Shown here: piece by piece, positions 15,928-24,849 of the stretch | Layout: the number at the start of each line of letters is the position of its first letter | How positions within the stretch are numbered: position 1 is the stretch's first letter | From: Nitrincola alkalisediminis | Lineage (GTDB): Bacteria > Pseudomonadota > Gammaproteobacteria > Pseudomonadales > Balneatricaceae | Reading direction: 5' to 3' | Assembly: GCF_009821115.1 (NCBI RefSeq) | Contig: NZ_VYTY01000007.1 | Span: 62,001 to 126,000 of the forward strand | DNA: 64,000 bases | The notes under the pieces: model-generated | What the model was told of the DNA's origin: nothing | The model's input: the letters and a program-made list of their open reading frames with translations, nothing else | The model's database searches: none | Translations under genes and position numbers: made by a program

Positions 15928-15954
15928 GCTCCTTAGCATTAAAAGGAAGGTTCT

Positions 15955-16578
15955 ATGCAATTGATTGGAATGCTTGATTCACCCTACGTAAGGCGAGTTG
16001 CTATTTCTTTAGAGTGCTTGGGTGTTCCGTTTGAACACAAAGCGGTATCGGTTTTCAGTACATTTGAAGAGTTCCAAAGCATTAATCCTGTCGTTAAAGC
16101 ACCGTCACTCATATGCGATGACGGAGAGGTTTTAATGGACTCCTCGCTCATCCTGCAGTTTATCGAGGCAACCAAAAGCCAAGGAGTCTCGCTATGGTCT
16201 CAGAGTGCGGCGACAATGCAGCATGAGATGCGTGCGGTCAGTCTTGCGTTGGCTGCTTGTGAAAAGACTATACAAATAGTGTATGAGCGCAACTTACGAC
16301 CTGCGTCAGCACAGTTCGAGCCTTGGATGGAGCGCGTGCGATGCCAGCTATTAGCCGCCTACGAGAGCTTGGAGCAGGAAGTGGTATTACAGAGGCCGAT
16401 CTTTGAGGTCTCACGGAGTCAGGCAAGCATTACGTCTGCAGTGGCTTGGCAGTTTACTCAGTCTATGCTTGCAACACTGGTACCCGCTGAGAATTTTCCA
16501 GCGTTGGTTGCCCTATCTGCTCGCATGGAGAATGAGCCAGAGTTTATAAAGTACCCGCCTGTAGGTCCCGGTGTTTGA
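15955..16578 (+). CDS. Glutathione S-transferase-like protein
   Basis: A 207-residue GST-fold protein. The thioredoxin-like N-terminal domain (about residues 1-78) reads MQLIGMLDSPYVRRVAISL, with S9 at the position of the catalytic Ser/Tyr, then NPVVKAPSLICDDGEVLMDSSLILQFIE (glutathione-binding VxxPxL and the E/D-S motif). The helical C-terminal domain follows. It uses a GGAAGG ribosome site. It begins 17 bases after the last cassette-junction sequence and has no attC after it, so it is probably the first resident gene right of the array. Substrate unknown. Confidence 0.85.
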   Translation: MQLIGMLDSPYVRRVAISLECLGVPFEHKAVSVFSTFEEFQSINPVVKAPSLICDDGEVLMDSSLILQFIEATKSQGVSLWSQSAATMQHEMRAVSLALAACEKTIQIVYERNLRPASAQFEPWMERVRCQLLAAYESLEQEVVLQRPIFEVSRSQASITSAVAWQFTQSMLATLVPAENFPALVALSARMENEPEFIKYPPVGPGV

Positions 16579-16648
16579 GCAAACGGTGCAAACAGTGGCA
16601 TCATTTTGCGTCTGATGTGTCACTGCAACGTAAATAAAGGAGCAGACC

Positions 16649-17011
16649 ATGAAAGGTAAAACAGTGGATGCGTTATTAGAGGATATTCATGTTCTAGGTG
16701 TTGAACAATACGCGCTTGTAGAACAGGTGCGTGCGCTGGTCAGTGAGCTTTTTGCACCCATCTCCGAGGAGGTGAAGTACGGTGGTATTTTATTCTCGTC
16801 GGATGTTCAATTTTGCGGTGTGTTTGCCTACAAAAAGCATGTATCGGTTGAATTTGTGTCGGGTGCAAAAATTCATGACTCGCTTGGGCATCTAGAAGGC
16901 ACAGGAAAAGGACGCAGACACATCAAGCTTTATGTGTTGCAGGATATTCAAGATAAACAGCTCGCACACTACCTTCAACTAGCGTTGGACGCTGCAAAAC
17001 ATGACATCTAA
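16649..17011 (+). CDS. DUF1801 family protein
   Basis: A 120-residue DUF1801 protein of unknown function (a SufE-unrelated, YdhG-type small fold). Typical signs are VRALVSELFAPISEEVKYGGILF, CGVFAYKKHVSVEFVSGA and GRRHIKLYVLQDI. AAGGAGC lies eight bases before the ATG. The next gene, a regulator relic, starts inside its last codons (overlap of 11 bases), so they were probably co-transcribed. Confidence 0.8.
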   Translation: MKGKTVDALLEDIHVLGVEQYALVEQVRALVSELFAPISEEVKYGGILFSSDVQFCGVFAYKKHVSVEFVSGAKIHDSLGHLEGTGKGRRHIKLYVLQDIQDKQLAHYLQLALDAAKHDI

Positions 17012-17480
17012 GACCTCGCTTCCCATTTTTTGGCGTGATCCGCGCATGCCGTATGTTGAACTGCGCAAGGTGGAGGACGGTCGTCAGGTCAATTATGCGC
17101 TGCACAGTCATACACAGTGGTCGCTTGGTGCCATTACAGCTGGTAAAAGCACCTATCGCTATCGTGAGGATCTCTACATTGCGCGTTACTTAGATGAGCA
17201 GGTCACAGAAGAGATTTCGCTAGATACCTTATGCAAACGTTTTGGTTATAGCTCGGGCTACCTTATTCGTGCTTTTAGTCAGCACTTTGGTATGACCCCC
17301 CATGCGTATTTGCTCAATCGACGCATTCAACTAGGTAGAACGCAACTGAAAACGGGGAAGGCCATTGCCGACGTGGCTCAAAATGTTGGCTTTGCGGATC
17401 AGCCGCATTTTCAGCGTGTCTTTAAACGCCACATGGCTGCCACGCCGAATCAATATAGACGGACCTTAGTCAATCAGTAG
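17001..17480 (+). CDS. AraC-family regulator with internal deletion (probably nonfunctional or altered)
   Basis: A 159-residue AraC-type protein. The first 55 residues (FWRDPRMPYVELRKVEDGR, HSHTQWSLGAITAGKSTY) are the start of the cupin-like sensor domain of the AraC regulators found beside LysE exporters. The sequence then jumps directly to a complete C-terminal double helix-turn-helix (about residues 60-155, GYSSGYLIRAFSQHFGMTPHAY, VGFADQPHFQRVFKRH). About 100-110 residues of the sensor domain and linker are missing with the frame kept. It may bind DNA but should not sense its effector. It converges on lysE with a 15-base overlap. Confidence 0.75.
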   Translation: MTSKTSLPIFWRDPRMPYVELRKVEDGRQVNYALHSHTQWSLGAITAGKSTYRYREDLYIARYLDEQVTEEISLDTLCKRFGYSSGYLIRAFSQHFGMTPHAYLLNRRIQLGRTQLKTGKAIADVAQNVGFADQPHFQRVFKRHMAATPNQYRRTLVNQ

Positions 17481-18059
17481 ATAAATGCAGCTGAGCGCTA
17501 GGAGTAATGCGAGCGTACGGTTAATCAACATAAGCAGGCGAGGGTTTTCTACGTGTTTGCGTAAAAACACACCTGCATAGACCCAAGCGCTTAAGGACAG
17601 CCAACAAATGGGTAGGTAGAGCAACCCGAAGACGACAACCTGTTGTGGATCATTGGCGGTTGTATACGCACCTATGCCTGCGGCAGAGGCTAACCAAGCT
17701 TTCGGATTTAGCCATTGCATAAGGGCGCCTGTCATAAATCCGGGGGTGGGGTGGGTTGATTTCTCGGTCACGAAGCCCTTGTCACTTGCCAGTTTGAAAC
17801 TCATAAAAAGTAAAAATGCCACACCCAACCAACGTAGCAGAATTTCAATAAATGGAAACACGGTGAGCACGGAGTAAAGCCCAAATCCCACAGCATAAAA
17901 CAGAGCAATAAAGCCAAGCGTTGCTCCGGTGACAAACGCAAGACCTGTGCGAATCGGAAAGCGCGTTCCGCAGCTTAAACAGACAAGATTTACAGGTCCC
18001 GGTGAGATGGATGCTGCTAAAGCAAAAGCAGACATAGTGAACAGCATTGAAAGGGTCAT
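17466..18059 (-). CDS. LysE/RhtB-family amino-acid exporter
   Basis: A 197-residue six-helix inner-membrane exporter of the LysE superfamily (export of amino acids or related compounds). Diagnostic motifs are ISPGPVNLVCLSCGTRFPIRTGLAFVTGATLGF (first helix region) and ALMQWLNPKAWLASAAGIGAY. The ATG at 18059 follows GGAGG at optimal spacing; the extra upstream codons to 18083 do not fit. The adjacent convergent AraC gene is its likely regulator by family precedent. Substrate unknown. Confidence 0.88.
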   Translation of the reverse strand: MTLSMLFTMSAFALAASISPGPVNLVCLSCGTRFPIRTGLAFVTGATLGFIALFYAVGFGLYSVLTVFPFIEILLRWLGVAFLLFMSFKLASDKGFVTEKSTHPTPGFMTGALMQWLNPKAWLASAAGIGAYTTANDPQQVVVFGLLYLPICWLSLSAWVYAGVFLRKHVENPRLLMLINRTLALLLALSCIYLLID

Positions 18060-18180
18060 GGTTTCCTCCATTGAGTTGAGCAATGAAGGATAGAGAAGGG
18101 CGTGGGTGAGGTATTGAACAAAATTGACCTAGGGCGTTCGAGAGGGTCGAATCAGATTCATCAACATCCTACCTAAACAC

Positions 18181-18933
18181 CTAAACACAGCGTTTGGATC
18201 TAATCGGCACAACGACTGGTTTTTGCTCATGTGTTGTCAAAATTTGACAATCGATTTGATACACCTGGCTGATCAGTGCTTCTGTTATAAGCTGATGGGT
18301 GTTTCCATAACTGACTAGCTGACCCTCTTTTAAGATGATTAATTGATCAGTAAATCGGCTGGCCAGAGTGAGTTCATGGAGGGCAATGATAACCGTTGTT
18401 CTATGGGTTTGGATAAAAGACTGTAGAATTGATAACACTTCGAGTTGGTGGTACATATCAAGCGCACTTGTCGGTTCATCCAACAGCAGCAGCGTTGGAT
18501 TGCGTGAAAGACGTTGGGCAAGAAGTACCATTTGTTGCTGCCCCCCTGAAAGAGAGTCCATTGATCGTTTAGCTAAATGAGACAGCTGTAACTCATTGAG
18601 TATTTCCATCGCTTTTGAGCGCTGAGTCTCGGTTATTCTCCAACTCAGTTGTTCGCGTTGCCCTAACAACACGCAATCTTCCACCTTAAGCTTGGATTTG
18701 ACCAAGTAGGCTTGAGGCATATAGCTAATTTGATTTGAGGATGGCCACTGATGATCGAGTTGCTTTTTGCCTGAGTGATTTAAAAAGCCCGCTAAACTTT
18801 TTAAAAGCGTTGATTTACCGGAGCCATTGGGGCCAATCACTCCAATTATGCCCGAATTGCTTAATTCGGCTTTAGGGATGTTTAAACGAGTTTTGTGATC
18901 AATCTTAACCTGATAGTCGGTGAGTAACAGCAT
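18181..18933 (-). CDS. ABC transporter ATP-binding protein (FecE/BtuD type)
   Basis: A 250-residue ATPase subunit of a type II importer. Walker A is GPNGSGKST (34-42), the Q-loop YMPQ is near 71-74, the signature LSGGQQQ is at 128-134, Walker B LLLLDEPT is at 148-155 and the H-loop lies in IIALHEL. It is the last gene of an operon with a substrate-binding protein and a FecCD-type permease. It would energise uptake of an iron chelate, heme, cobalamin or similar ligand; which one is not shown. Confidence 0.92.
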   Translation of the reverse strand: MLLLTDYQVKIDHKTRLNIPKAELSNSGIIGVIGPNGSGKSTLLKSLAGFLNHSGKKQLDHQWPSSNQISYMPQAYLVKSKLKVEDCVLLGQREQLSWRITETQRSKAMEILNELQLSHLAKRSMDSLSGGQQQMVLLAQRLSRNPTLLLLDEPTSALDMYHQLEVLSILQSFIQTHRTTVIIALHELTLASRFTDQLIILKEGQLVSYGNTHQLITEALISQVYQIDCQILTTHEQKPVVVPIRSKRCV

Positions 18934-18940
18934 GAGCCGA

Positions 18941-19966
18941 TTAGCCTTGTTTTTTCAGAATGACGATAAGTAGCATCGGAACACCAACGATTGCGGTAAT
19001 AATGCCAACAGGGATAACGGCTCCTGCTGAAATAGTTTTGCTCAAAATGGACGCAGAGACCAGCAGAATTGACCCGATCATACCGGACAATAAAAGCGAG
19101 TATCGATGATCTTCACCAACGATGGCGCGGCTGACATGGGGTGATATTAAGCCAATAAATCCGATCGTTCCGGTAAAACTAACGGCGGCAGCAGTCAATA
19201 GTGCAACATGTATAAAAATGCGTTTGCGCAATGCGTTCACATTTAAACCAAGACTTGCGGCATTGTCATCGCCCAGTCGAAGTGTCGTTAAATTCCACAC
19301 CTCTTTTAAGCTAAAGGGTAGGGTCACGGCGAGGATTGCAGTGATCACCCATACAGATGTCCAGTTGGCTTTGAGTAAGCTGCCAAATAACCAAAAAACG
19401 ATTTGTTGCAGTACTTCTGGCGCTGCTAAATATTGCAGGAGGGACTGTAGCGACTGGAAAAAGAACAATACCGCAATACCGGCTAGCACAAGAATTTCTG
19501 AGTGGCTGCCTTTTAGGTGCGCAATCACATAAATAATAGCACAGGCTAAAAGTGTGGATGCAAAGGCAGACACTGGAACCAGTATCCACACAGCGATGGG
19601 TAAGGATGCACCAAACAGAATACTCAAGGCGGCACCAAAGCCAGCAGCGGCTGAAAAACCGAGTGTGTAGGGGCTTGCCAAAGGGTTGGCTAGAATTGTT
19701 TGCATCATTAAGCCTGCGTAACCTAAGCAAAATCCGACGGCAATTGCCGTGAGGGTTTGCGGCAAACGAATCAGCCAAATAATGGTTGAGAACGCCTTGT
19801 TGTCTCCATTAGGGCCTTCTAAGAGTGTCACAATCACCTGATGAAGAGTCATTCCCGATGGGCCCGTAAGCAGATCAAAAACGATCAATATCATCAGGCA
19901 TACAAAACAGAGCGCAATTCTGTATAGGGCAGAGTTGCGCATTGTTGACAGCAGAGAGAAGAACAT
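18941..19966 (-). CDS. FecCD-family ABC transporter permease
   Basis: A 341-residue inner-membrane permease with about ten helices, of the BtuC/FhuB/FecCD family. Motifs include RLPQTLTAIAVGFCLGYAGLMMQTILANPLASPYTLG, then ASLGLNVNALRKR (the region contacting the ATPase) and TGTIGFIGLISPHVSRAIVG. Its ATG at 19966 overlaps the last base of the upstream stop (TAATG), giving translational coupling; the longer frame to 20014 is inside the binding-protein gene. It ends seven bases before the ATPase gene. Confidence 0.92.
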   Translation of the reverse strand: MFFSLLSTMRNSALYRIALCFVCLMILIVFDLLTGPSGMTLHQVIVTLLEGPNGDNKAFSTIIWLIRLPQTLTAIAVGFCLGYAGLMMQTILANPLASPYTLGFSAAAGFGAALSILFGASLPIAVWILVPVSAFASTLLACAIIYVIAHLKGSHSEILVLAGIAVLFFFQSLQSLLQYLAAPEVLQQIVFWLFGSLLKANWTSVWVITAILAVTLPFSLKEVWNLTTLRLGDDNAASLGLNVNALRKRIFIHVALLTAAAVSFTGTIGFIGLISPHVSRAIVGEDHRYSLLLSGMIGSILLVSASILSKTISAGAVIPVGIITAIVGVPMLLIVILKKQG

Positions 19967-21066
19967 TATTGTAGACGTGTGACGAAGAGACCCATCGCAG
20001 AAATAGGCATCCACTCAGCATAGAAGTCTTGGAGCTCTTGAGCAGGATCGACATCTGTGAAGTAGTCAGGGTATAGCGCTTGGCCAATCGCGCGCATGTA
20101 CACAAAATCTGACAAGGTGCGATTGCCGCCGTGATACACGCCATACACGTCTCTGTTCTGAACAGCCGGGAGGGACGACCAGCCTGCACGACTGAGATAG
20201 GCTTCCATGCGTTGATGCGTCAAGGATGCATCGGCTCCAAAACCAAGTTGAACGGAGTAGGGTCGATTAAGCCATTCAGAGCCTGCTAAAAGAATAACGT
20301 CCGGCTGCGATGCGATGATGTATTCCGGTGAGAGAGGTCCCCAGTTTTCGATTTGCCCAGCTGCGATGTTTTGTCCTTGAAGCAGGTCAATAACGCCGCC
20401 CCACATGCCTTTACTATAGCTATTCCCTTGCGCATCAGGGCCGTTTTGTGCGAGCTCTACATAGATTTTCTTTGAGATGGCTCCATGGCTATGCGCAGAC
20501 TTAACACGTTGTAGCGTATCCTGATGTTTTTCTTCGTATAAGTTTACTAATGCTTCAGCACGATCTTCTTGATTTAACAATTGACCTAGAATTCGAGTTG
20601 AGGCGATGTGCTTTTCGAGTGTTTGTGCATTGTAGTCAAGGGTTACGATAGGAATGCCAGCGGCTTCAATTTGTTGTATGCCTGTGCCAATCGAATCAAA
20701 CTGCCAACTCGCGAGAATTAAAACGTCGGGTGAGGTTGCGATCAATGCTTCGGTCGATAAGGTTCCATCCTCGGCGTTACCAAAATCAGGCAGAGTGGCT
20801 AAGGGAGGAAAGGCATCTGTGTAAGCATTCCATTGGCCGGGTCTCCAGCTTTCCCATGGGGCTTTAGATAACGAAACGAGTTTGTTGAAGCCTTCAGCAC
20901 CTGTAACAGCTAAGTAGTCTTCGTAGTAGAAGCCAAGGGCAACTTTTTCAGGGTGTGCATTCAATGTGACGCTTCTGCCTTGAATGTCATTGATTACGAT
21001 CTCAGCAAAAGAGATGCCCGAGTGTAGTAAAAATGTAATGCTCAATGCGCTGATCAGTCGCTTCAT
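19966..21066 (-). CDS. Periplasmic substrate-binding protein of a metal-chelate-type ABC importer
   Basis: A 366-residue exported binding protein (Peripla_BP_2 type). Signal peptide ends at about residue 21 (SGISFA). The two-lobed fold has VINDIQGRSVTLNAHPEKVALG in the first lobe, STEALIATSPDVLIL, the central helix and QNRDVYGVYHGGNRT in the second lobe. A GAAAGG ribosome site precedes the ATG. Compared with standard FecB/BtuF it is long and rich in Trp near residues 70-85 (SWRPGQWNAY), so the ligand may be unusual. It is first in a three-gene operon. Confidence 0.85.
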   Translation of the reverse strand: MKRLISALSITFLLHSGISFAEIVINDIQGRSVTLNAHPEKVALGFYYEDYLAVTGAEGFNKLVSLSKAPWESWRPGQWNAYTDAFPPLATLPDFGNAEDGTLSTEALIATSPDVLILASWQFDSIGTGIQQIEAAGIPIVTLDYNAQTLEKHIASTRILGQLLNQEDRAEALVNLYEEKHQDTLQRVKSAHSHGAISKKIYVELAQNGPDAQGNSYSKGMWGGVIDLLQGQNIAAGQIENWGPLSPEYIIASQPDVILLAGSEWLNRPYSVQLGFGADASLTHQRMEAYLSRAGWSSLPAVQNRDVYGVYHGGNRTLSDFVYMRAIGQALYPDYFTDVDPAQELQDFYAEWMPISAMGLFVTRLQ

Positions 21067-21185
21067 AAACCATGCCTTTCAATGAGTTCGATATTATTGC
21101 GCTGAATTGTATAGCCAACTGATCTAAAAGGTGTTGTGGCATAATGTCGCAGGGCGTGTTTGAGAGGCGGTGTTGGCGATGTTGG

Positions 21186-21231
21186 AGGCTACCTTTGGCC
21201 CTGCGCGCAGGCTTAAGGTCAAAGGTAGCCT
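21186..21231. terminator. Hairpin downstream of a chemoreceptor gene
   Basis: A perfect 12-bp stem (AGGCTACCTTTG / CAAAGGTAGCCT) encloses 22 bases, starting 10 bases past the stop of the minus-strand chemoreceptor. No T-run follows, so it may be a weak terminator or an mRNA 3'-end stabiliser. Confidence 0.5.
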
Positions 21232-21241
21232 ATCTTGAGTA

Positions 21242-23122
21242 CTAGACTTTGAATTTGTCTAGCGCGTTGGCTTGTTGGTTGGTCAGATCCACCATGGTGT
21301 TGCAAAGGCTTTCTTGATGTTGAGCGGCTTCGGCAACGGCTTGGCTGATATCACGGATATTCGTAGTATTGCGGTTGATTTCAAGGGTTGTCGCACTTTG
21401 CTGCTCTGCAGCGGTAGCGATTTGTACGTTCATATTGTTAATTTCAATGATGCTTTTACGAATGACCTGCAACGAATCACGCGCTTGATTGGCGACCTCT
21501 TGTGTCTGGTTGGCGTTTTCACGACTTTTGAGTATGACGCTCTCAGCACTTTTAACACCGCCTTGCAATTGATGAATCATGGCTTTGATTTGTTTAGTGG
21601 ACTCTTGTGTTTTGAGGGCAAGCGTGCGCACTTCATCCGCAACAACCGCAAAGCCTCGACCTTGTTCGCCAGCGCGCGCAGCTTCGATAGCCGCGTTTAG
21701 GGCCAGTAAGTTGGTCTGATCCGCAATGTCCGTGATAACCGTGAGGATGGATTCAATATTGTTACTGTATCCAACGAGATCATTGATGGTATTCACAACC
21801 CCGCTCATTTGCTCGGTCAACTGAGCGATGGTTTGGGTTGTACGCATTACGACGGCTTCACCGTCTTTTGCTGCAATATCGGCTTGATTTGCGCGATCAG
21901 CGGCGGTTTGAGCATTGTCTGCTACATCGTGCGCTGTTGCGGACATTTCATGCATGGCGGCCGCTAACTGATCCAGCTCACTTAATTGCTTCTGCAGTTG
22001 TTTGGCAGATCGTACTGACGAGTCAGCGGTTTTGTCAGTGTTGAGTCGGACATCGCTAGACAAATGTTTTACTTCTTGTATCAGCGCTTGTAGATAGTCA
22101 ATAAAATGATTGAAGTCGGCTGACACTTGACCAAACTCATCTTTACTCACAATGCTGAGGCGTTTGGTTAGGTCGCCATCACCGCTGTTGATCTCTTGTA
22201 AGGATTTATGCAGGCCTTGCAAGGGTTTCAGCAGACCGCTCACGACCAAGTACAGAGTAATGGACGCAATAACGGCGGCAATAAGGGTGCTGATCATCGC
22301 AATCCAGCCAAACTCACGGACATCCTGTAACACTTTGTTTTCGTCAAGGACAACACCAATAAACCATTTAGCGCCATATAGGTTCGGTAGTGGGGTAAAG
22401 GTAATGTAGGCATGACTGCCGTCTTTTAGACTGACGCGTGTCAGTTCGGTACTTAGCTGTGGCAGGTTACCTGCGATAAACTCTGTGATGTTCTTTCCAT
22501 TCAGGTCGGTGTCGGGGTGGCTGATGATTTTGCCAGCCTCATTGACAAGATACGCATAGCCAGTCCCATTGAAATTAAGGGTGTTGACAGCATCGGAAAC
22601 GGTTCTAAGACTCAGGTCTCCGCCGAATGCACCTTTAAACTGGCCTTTGTCATAGAAGTTTGCGACAGCCGAAATCAGTACGTCACCTTCAGTCGACAGG
22701 TAAGGTTCCGTAAACACGGCGCGTTTATGGGCGTTAGCAACAGGGTACCAAGGACGTTTGCGAGCATCCCAACCCGGCGGGTTCCAATTCGGATCATTGC
22801 TAAAGCGCACGGCCTCGGCATCCAGTCCCCCAAACATCAATAAAAACTCTTGTTTGTAGATCGGTAGATCAAAGGTTTTTTGAATGGATTGATTAGAGAA
22901 GTCACTGTCAATCGCTTGTGATGCAACATCAATTAAAGCGAGTTTACCATTCAACCAGTTATTTACTTGTACGGCTAAGGCACGACTGCTTTCTTGGGTG
23001 CTTGTTGTGGTTTTGGTGAATAGGGCATTTTTCAAACTACTGTACTGTATCCACGAGTAGAGGGAGAAAGCCAATATCACAATTGCTGAGGCATAGAGAG
23101 CGACTTTTTGGGATACTTTCAT
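21242..23122 (-). CDS. Methyl-accepting chemotaxis protein with periplasmic dCACHE sensor
   Basis: A 626-residue chemoreceptor. The first membrane helix spans about 8-26. A double-CACHE sensor follows (about 35-270; [35 protein letters not shown]), then the second helix (about 278-300), HAMP (about 300-355) and the cytoplasmic coiled coil with the invariant tip [19 protein letters not shown]-type sequence (here [20 protein letters not shown]). The R-x-R-P-W-Y block resembles amino-acid-binding CACHE domains, but the following Y-x-D is replaced (EPYLS), so I do not assign an amino-acid ligand. It appears to be a single-gene transcript. Confidence 0.93.
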   Translation of the reverse strand: MKVSQKVALYASAIVILAFSLYSWIQYSSLKNALFTKTTTSTQESSRALAVQVNNWLNGKLALIDVASQAIDSDFSNQSIQKTFDLPIYKQEFLLMFGGLDAEAVRFSNDPNWNPPGWDARKRPWYPVANAHKRAVFTEPYLSTEGDVLISAVANFYDKGQFKGAFGGDLSLRTVSDAVNTLNFNGTGYAYLVNEAGKIISHPDTDLNGKNITEFIAGNLPQLSTELTRVSLKDGSHAYITFTPLPNLYGAKWFIGVVLDENKVLQDVREFGWIAMISTLIAAVIASITLYLVVSGLLKPLQGLHKSLQEINSGDGDLTKRLSIVSKDEFGQVSADFNHFIDYLQALIQEVKHLSSDVRLNTDKTADSSVRSAKQLQKQLSELDQLAAAMHEMSATAHDVADNAQTAADRANQADIAAKDGEAVVMRTTQTIAQLTEQMSGVVNTINDLVGYSNNIESILTVITDIADQTNLLALNAAIEAARAGEQGRGFAVVADEVRTLALKTQESTKQIKAMIHQLQGGVKSAESVILKSRENANQTQEVANQARDSLQVIRKSIIEINNMNVQIATAAEQQSATTLEINRNTTNIRDISQAVAEAAQHQESLCNTMVDLTNQQANALDKFKV

Positions 23123-23183
23123 TTCGGCACCTAGTATAGAACGCTTTTTATAGTGATTACCAAGTGGTGATCAGCGATCTAAG

Positions 23184-23208
23184 GCCAGATAGACGGCGTC
23201 CATCTGGC
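23184..23208. terminator. Hairpin after the symporter gene
   Basis: A 7-bp stem GCCAGAT/ATCTGGC with an 11-base loop lies 28 bases past the minus-strand symporter stop and upstream of the chemoreceptor start. It is probably a modest terminator; there is no long T-run. Confidence 0.4.
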
Positions 23209-23235
23209 GCTAGTGGAAGGCTTAAACGGGACTGT

Positions 23236-24510
23236 TTAAGTATTGATTTGGTTTGCTGTTGGAAGCGCGGAATAAATCTCTTGATCGAGTTCATTTTCGC
23301 TTTTGGCAACCAGTGTCGATACCATCAAATCACCGCATACGTTTACTGTTGTACGGGCCATGTCTAAAATTCGGTCGATACCTGCAATAATCGCTAAGCC
23401 TTCAATCGGCAAACCTACCGTGGTTAAGACTAACGATAGCATAATGATACCTGCACCTGGAACCCCTGCAGTGCCAATCGACGCCAGTGTAGAAGTGGCG
23501 ATGATGACGATGTAGTCTGACATTTCTAAGTCAATGCCAAAGGCTTGTGCGATGAACAGCGCGCAAACGCCTTGGTAAAGTGCCGTTCCATCCATATTAA
23601 TCGTTGCGCCCATGGGCAGTACGAAACTGGAAATACCTTTAGATACCCCTAATTCCTCCTGAGCGGCTTTGATGCTGACTGGCAAGGTGCCAGCACTGCT
23701 GGTGGTGGTAAAGGCCACTGCCGCAGGACTCACGATGCCTTTCAAGTAATTGATTGGATTTAGGCGACCGACAACACTCAGCAGACCGCTATAAAATACC
23801 ACCACATGGAGGATGCAGCCAATATAGACGACAGTGATGACCTTTATTAGAGGCAGCAAAATTTCCAGACCATAGGTGCCAGCAACCCAGGCCATTAAAC
23901 CAAATACACCGTAAGGTGCCAGTTTCATGACCAAGCCCGTTAAGGTGTACATAGCTTCAGCAAGGCTTTCAAATACAGCAATTGCGGGTTTTGCAATATC
24001 GCCGGACAGGGTCAATGCAATACCCAAACCCAATGCGAAGATAATAATTTGTAGAATATTTCCAGCAGCAAGTGCACCAATAGGATTGGTTGGAATCATG
24101 TTGAGCAGCGTTTCGACCAGCGTCGGCGCTTCTTTTGCGGCTTGTGCTACGGCTGGAGCGGTCATTTCTAAACCTGCGCCTGGGGCAAAAAGAATACCCA
24201 ATCCCAGACCAATGGTGATCGCAACGGCTGTCGTCCCCATATATAACACAAGGGACTTTACGCCTATGCGCCCCATTTTACGAGTGTCCTGCATGGAGGT
24301 AACGCCAACAACGAGTGAGCAAAAAACCAGCGGAACAATCAGCATTCGTATGGCGTTGAGAAACAGTGTCCCAAGGGGTTTAAGCATTTCTGCGTTTGGA
24401 CCCATGATGGAGCCTGCGATAGCGCCTAGCACCATACCAATCAGAATTTTTTGCCACAGTGGCATTCTGCTCCAAAACCCGGGTTGTTTGGCGTGTTGAG
24501 AGTCTTTCAT
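23236..24510 (-). CDS. Dicarboxylate/amino-acid:cation symporter (DAACS; GltP/DctA type)
   Basis: A 424-residue secondary transporter of the glutamate/C4-dicarboxylate family in the inner membrane. Diagnostic motifs are the hairpin loop FTTTSSAGTLPVS, MGATINMDGTALYQG in helix 7, GVPGAGIIMLSLVL in hairpin 2 and DMARTTVNVCGD in helix 8. Asp and Arg in this last motif contact the amino or carboxyl groups of glutamate-type substrates in the family. A sigma54 promoter 126 bases upstream and the adjacent NtrC-type two-component system imply substrate-induced expression. Glutamate/aspartate versus a dicarboxylate is not decided by the sequence. Confidence 0.92.
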   Translation of the reverse strand: MKDSQHAKQPGFWSRMPLWQKILIGMVLGAIAGSIMGPNAEMLKPLGTLFLNAIRMLIVPLVFCSLVVGVTSMQDTRKMGRIGVKSLVLYMGTTAVAITIGLGLGILFAPGAGLEMTAPAVAQAAKEAPTLVETLLNMIPTNPIGALAAGNILQIIIFALGLGIALTLSGDIAKPAIAVFESLAEAMYTLTGLVMKLAPYGVFGLMAWVAGTYGLEILLPLIKVITVVYIGCILHVVVFYSGLLSVVGRLNPINYLKGIVSPAAVAFTTTSSAGTLPVSIKAAQEELGVSKGISSFVLPMGATINMDGTALYQGVCALFIAQAFGIDLEMSDYIVIIATSTLASIGTAGVPGAGIIMLSLVLTTVGLPIEGLAIIAGIDRILDMARTTVNVCGDLMVSTLVAKSENELDQEIYSALPTANQINT

Positions 24511-24635
24511 AGTACTGCCTTTTTAGTTGTTATTTGTCAGAGTTGTTAATGTTGGATTCCCCAATGTTGAGGACAAAGTCATGCCTAGACGGTACAACCT
24601 GTGCCGTATCTAGATGCAATGATGGATTTCGTTAA

Positions 24636-24651
24636 AGCAAGCACTGTGCCA
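24636..24651 (-). promoter_or_regulatory. Sigma54 promoter of the symporter
   Basis: On the minus strand the sequence reads TGGCACAGTGCTTGCT, a match to the -24/-12 consensus (TGGCAC-N5-TTGCW) with exactly ten bases between GG and GC. The symporter ATG lies 126 bases downstream. Confidence 0.85.
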
Positions 24652-24798
24652 ATCATGAAGATGAGTTTAAGTATTTGATTTTGTTTTTAAAAATAGGCTT
24701 TGATCTGTTTGGAATCATTGGAAGGGGTATTCCTAATGGAATAGTGACTCTTCAATAATTTTCTAGAAAAGGTTTTGTATCAGAGAGTTGGCTGCGGA

Positions 24799-24830
24799 AT
24801 AACCTTGGTTATAGTTATAACCAAGGTTAT
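24799..24830. promoter_or_regulatory. Large inverted repeat, probable enhancer site for the NtrC-type regulator
   Basis: Two exact 15-base arms (ATAACCTTGGTTATA and its complement) are separated by GT. It lies about 148 bases upstream of the sigma54 -24 element, the usual distance for an activator-binding site. It also follows the response-regulator stop by 20 bases, so a terminator role is the alternative, but there is no T-run. Confidence 0.6.
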
Positions 24831-24849
24831 AGGGGTTAGTGAGGTGAGT

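Noticed and set aside
21186-21231. Riboswitch in front of the ABC importer operon
   Set aside because: The stem lies downstream of the chemoreceptor stop and has no recognisable cobalamin or other aptamer core.
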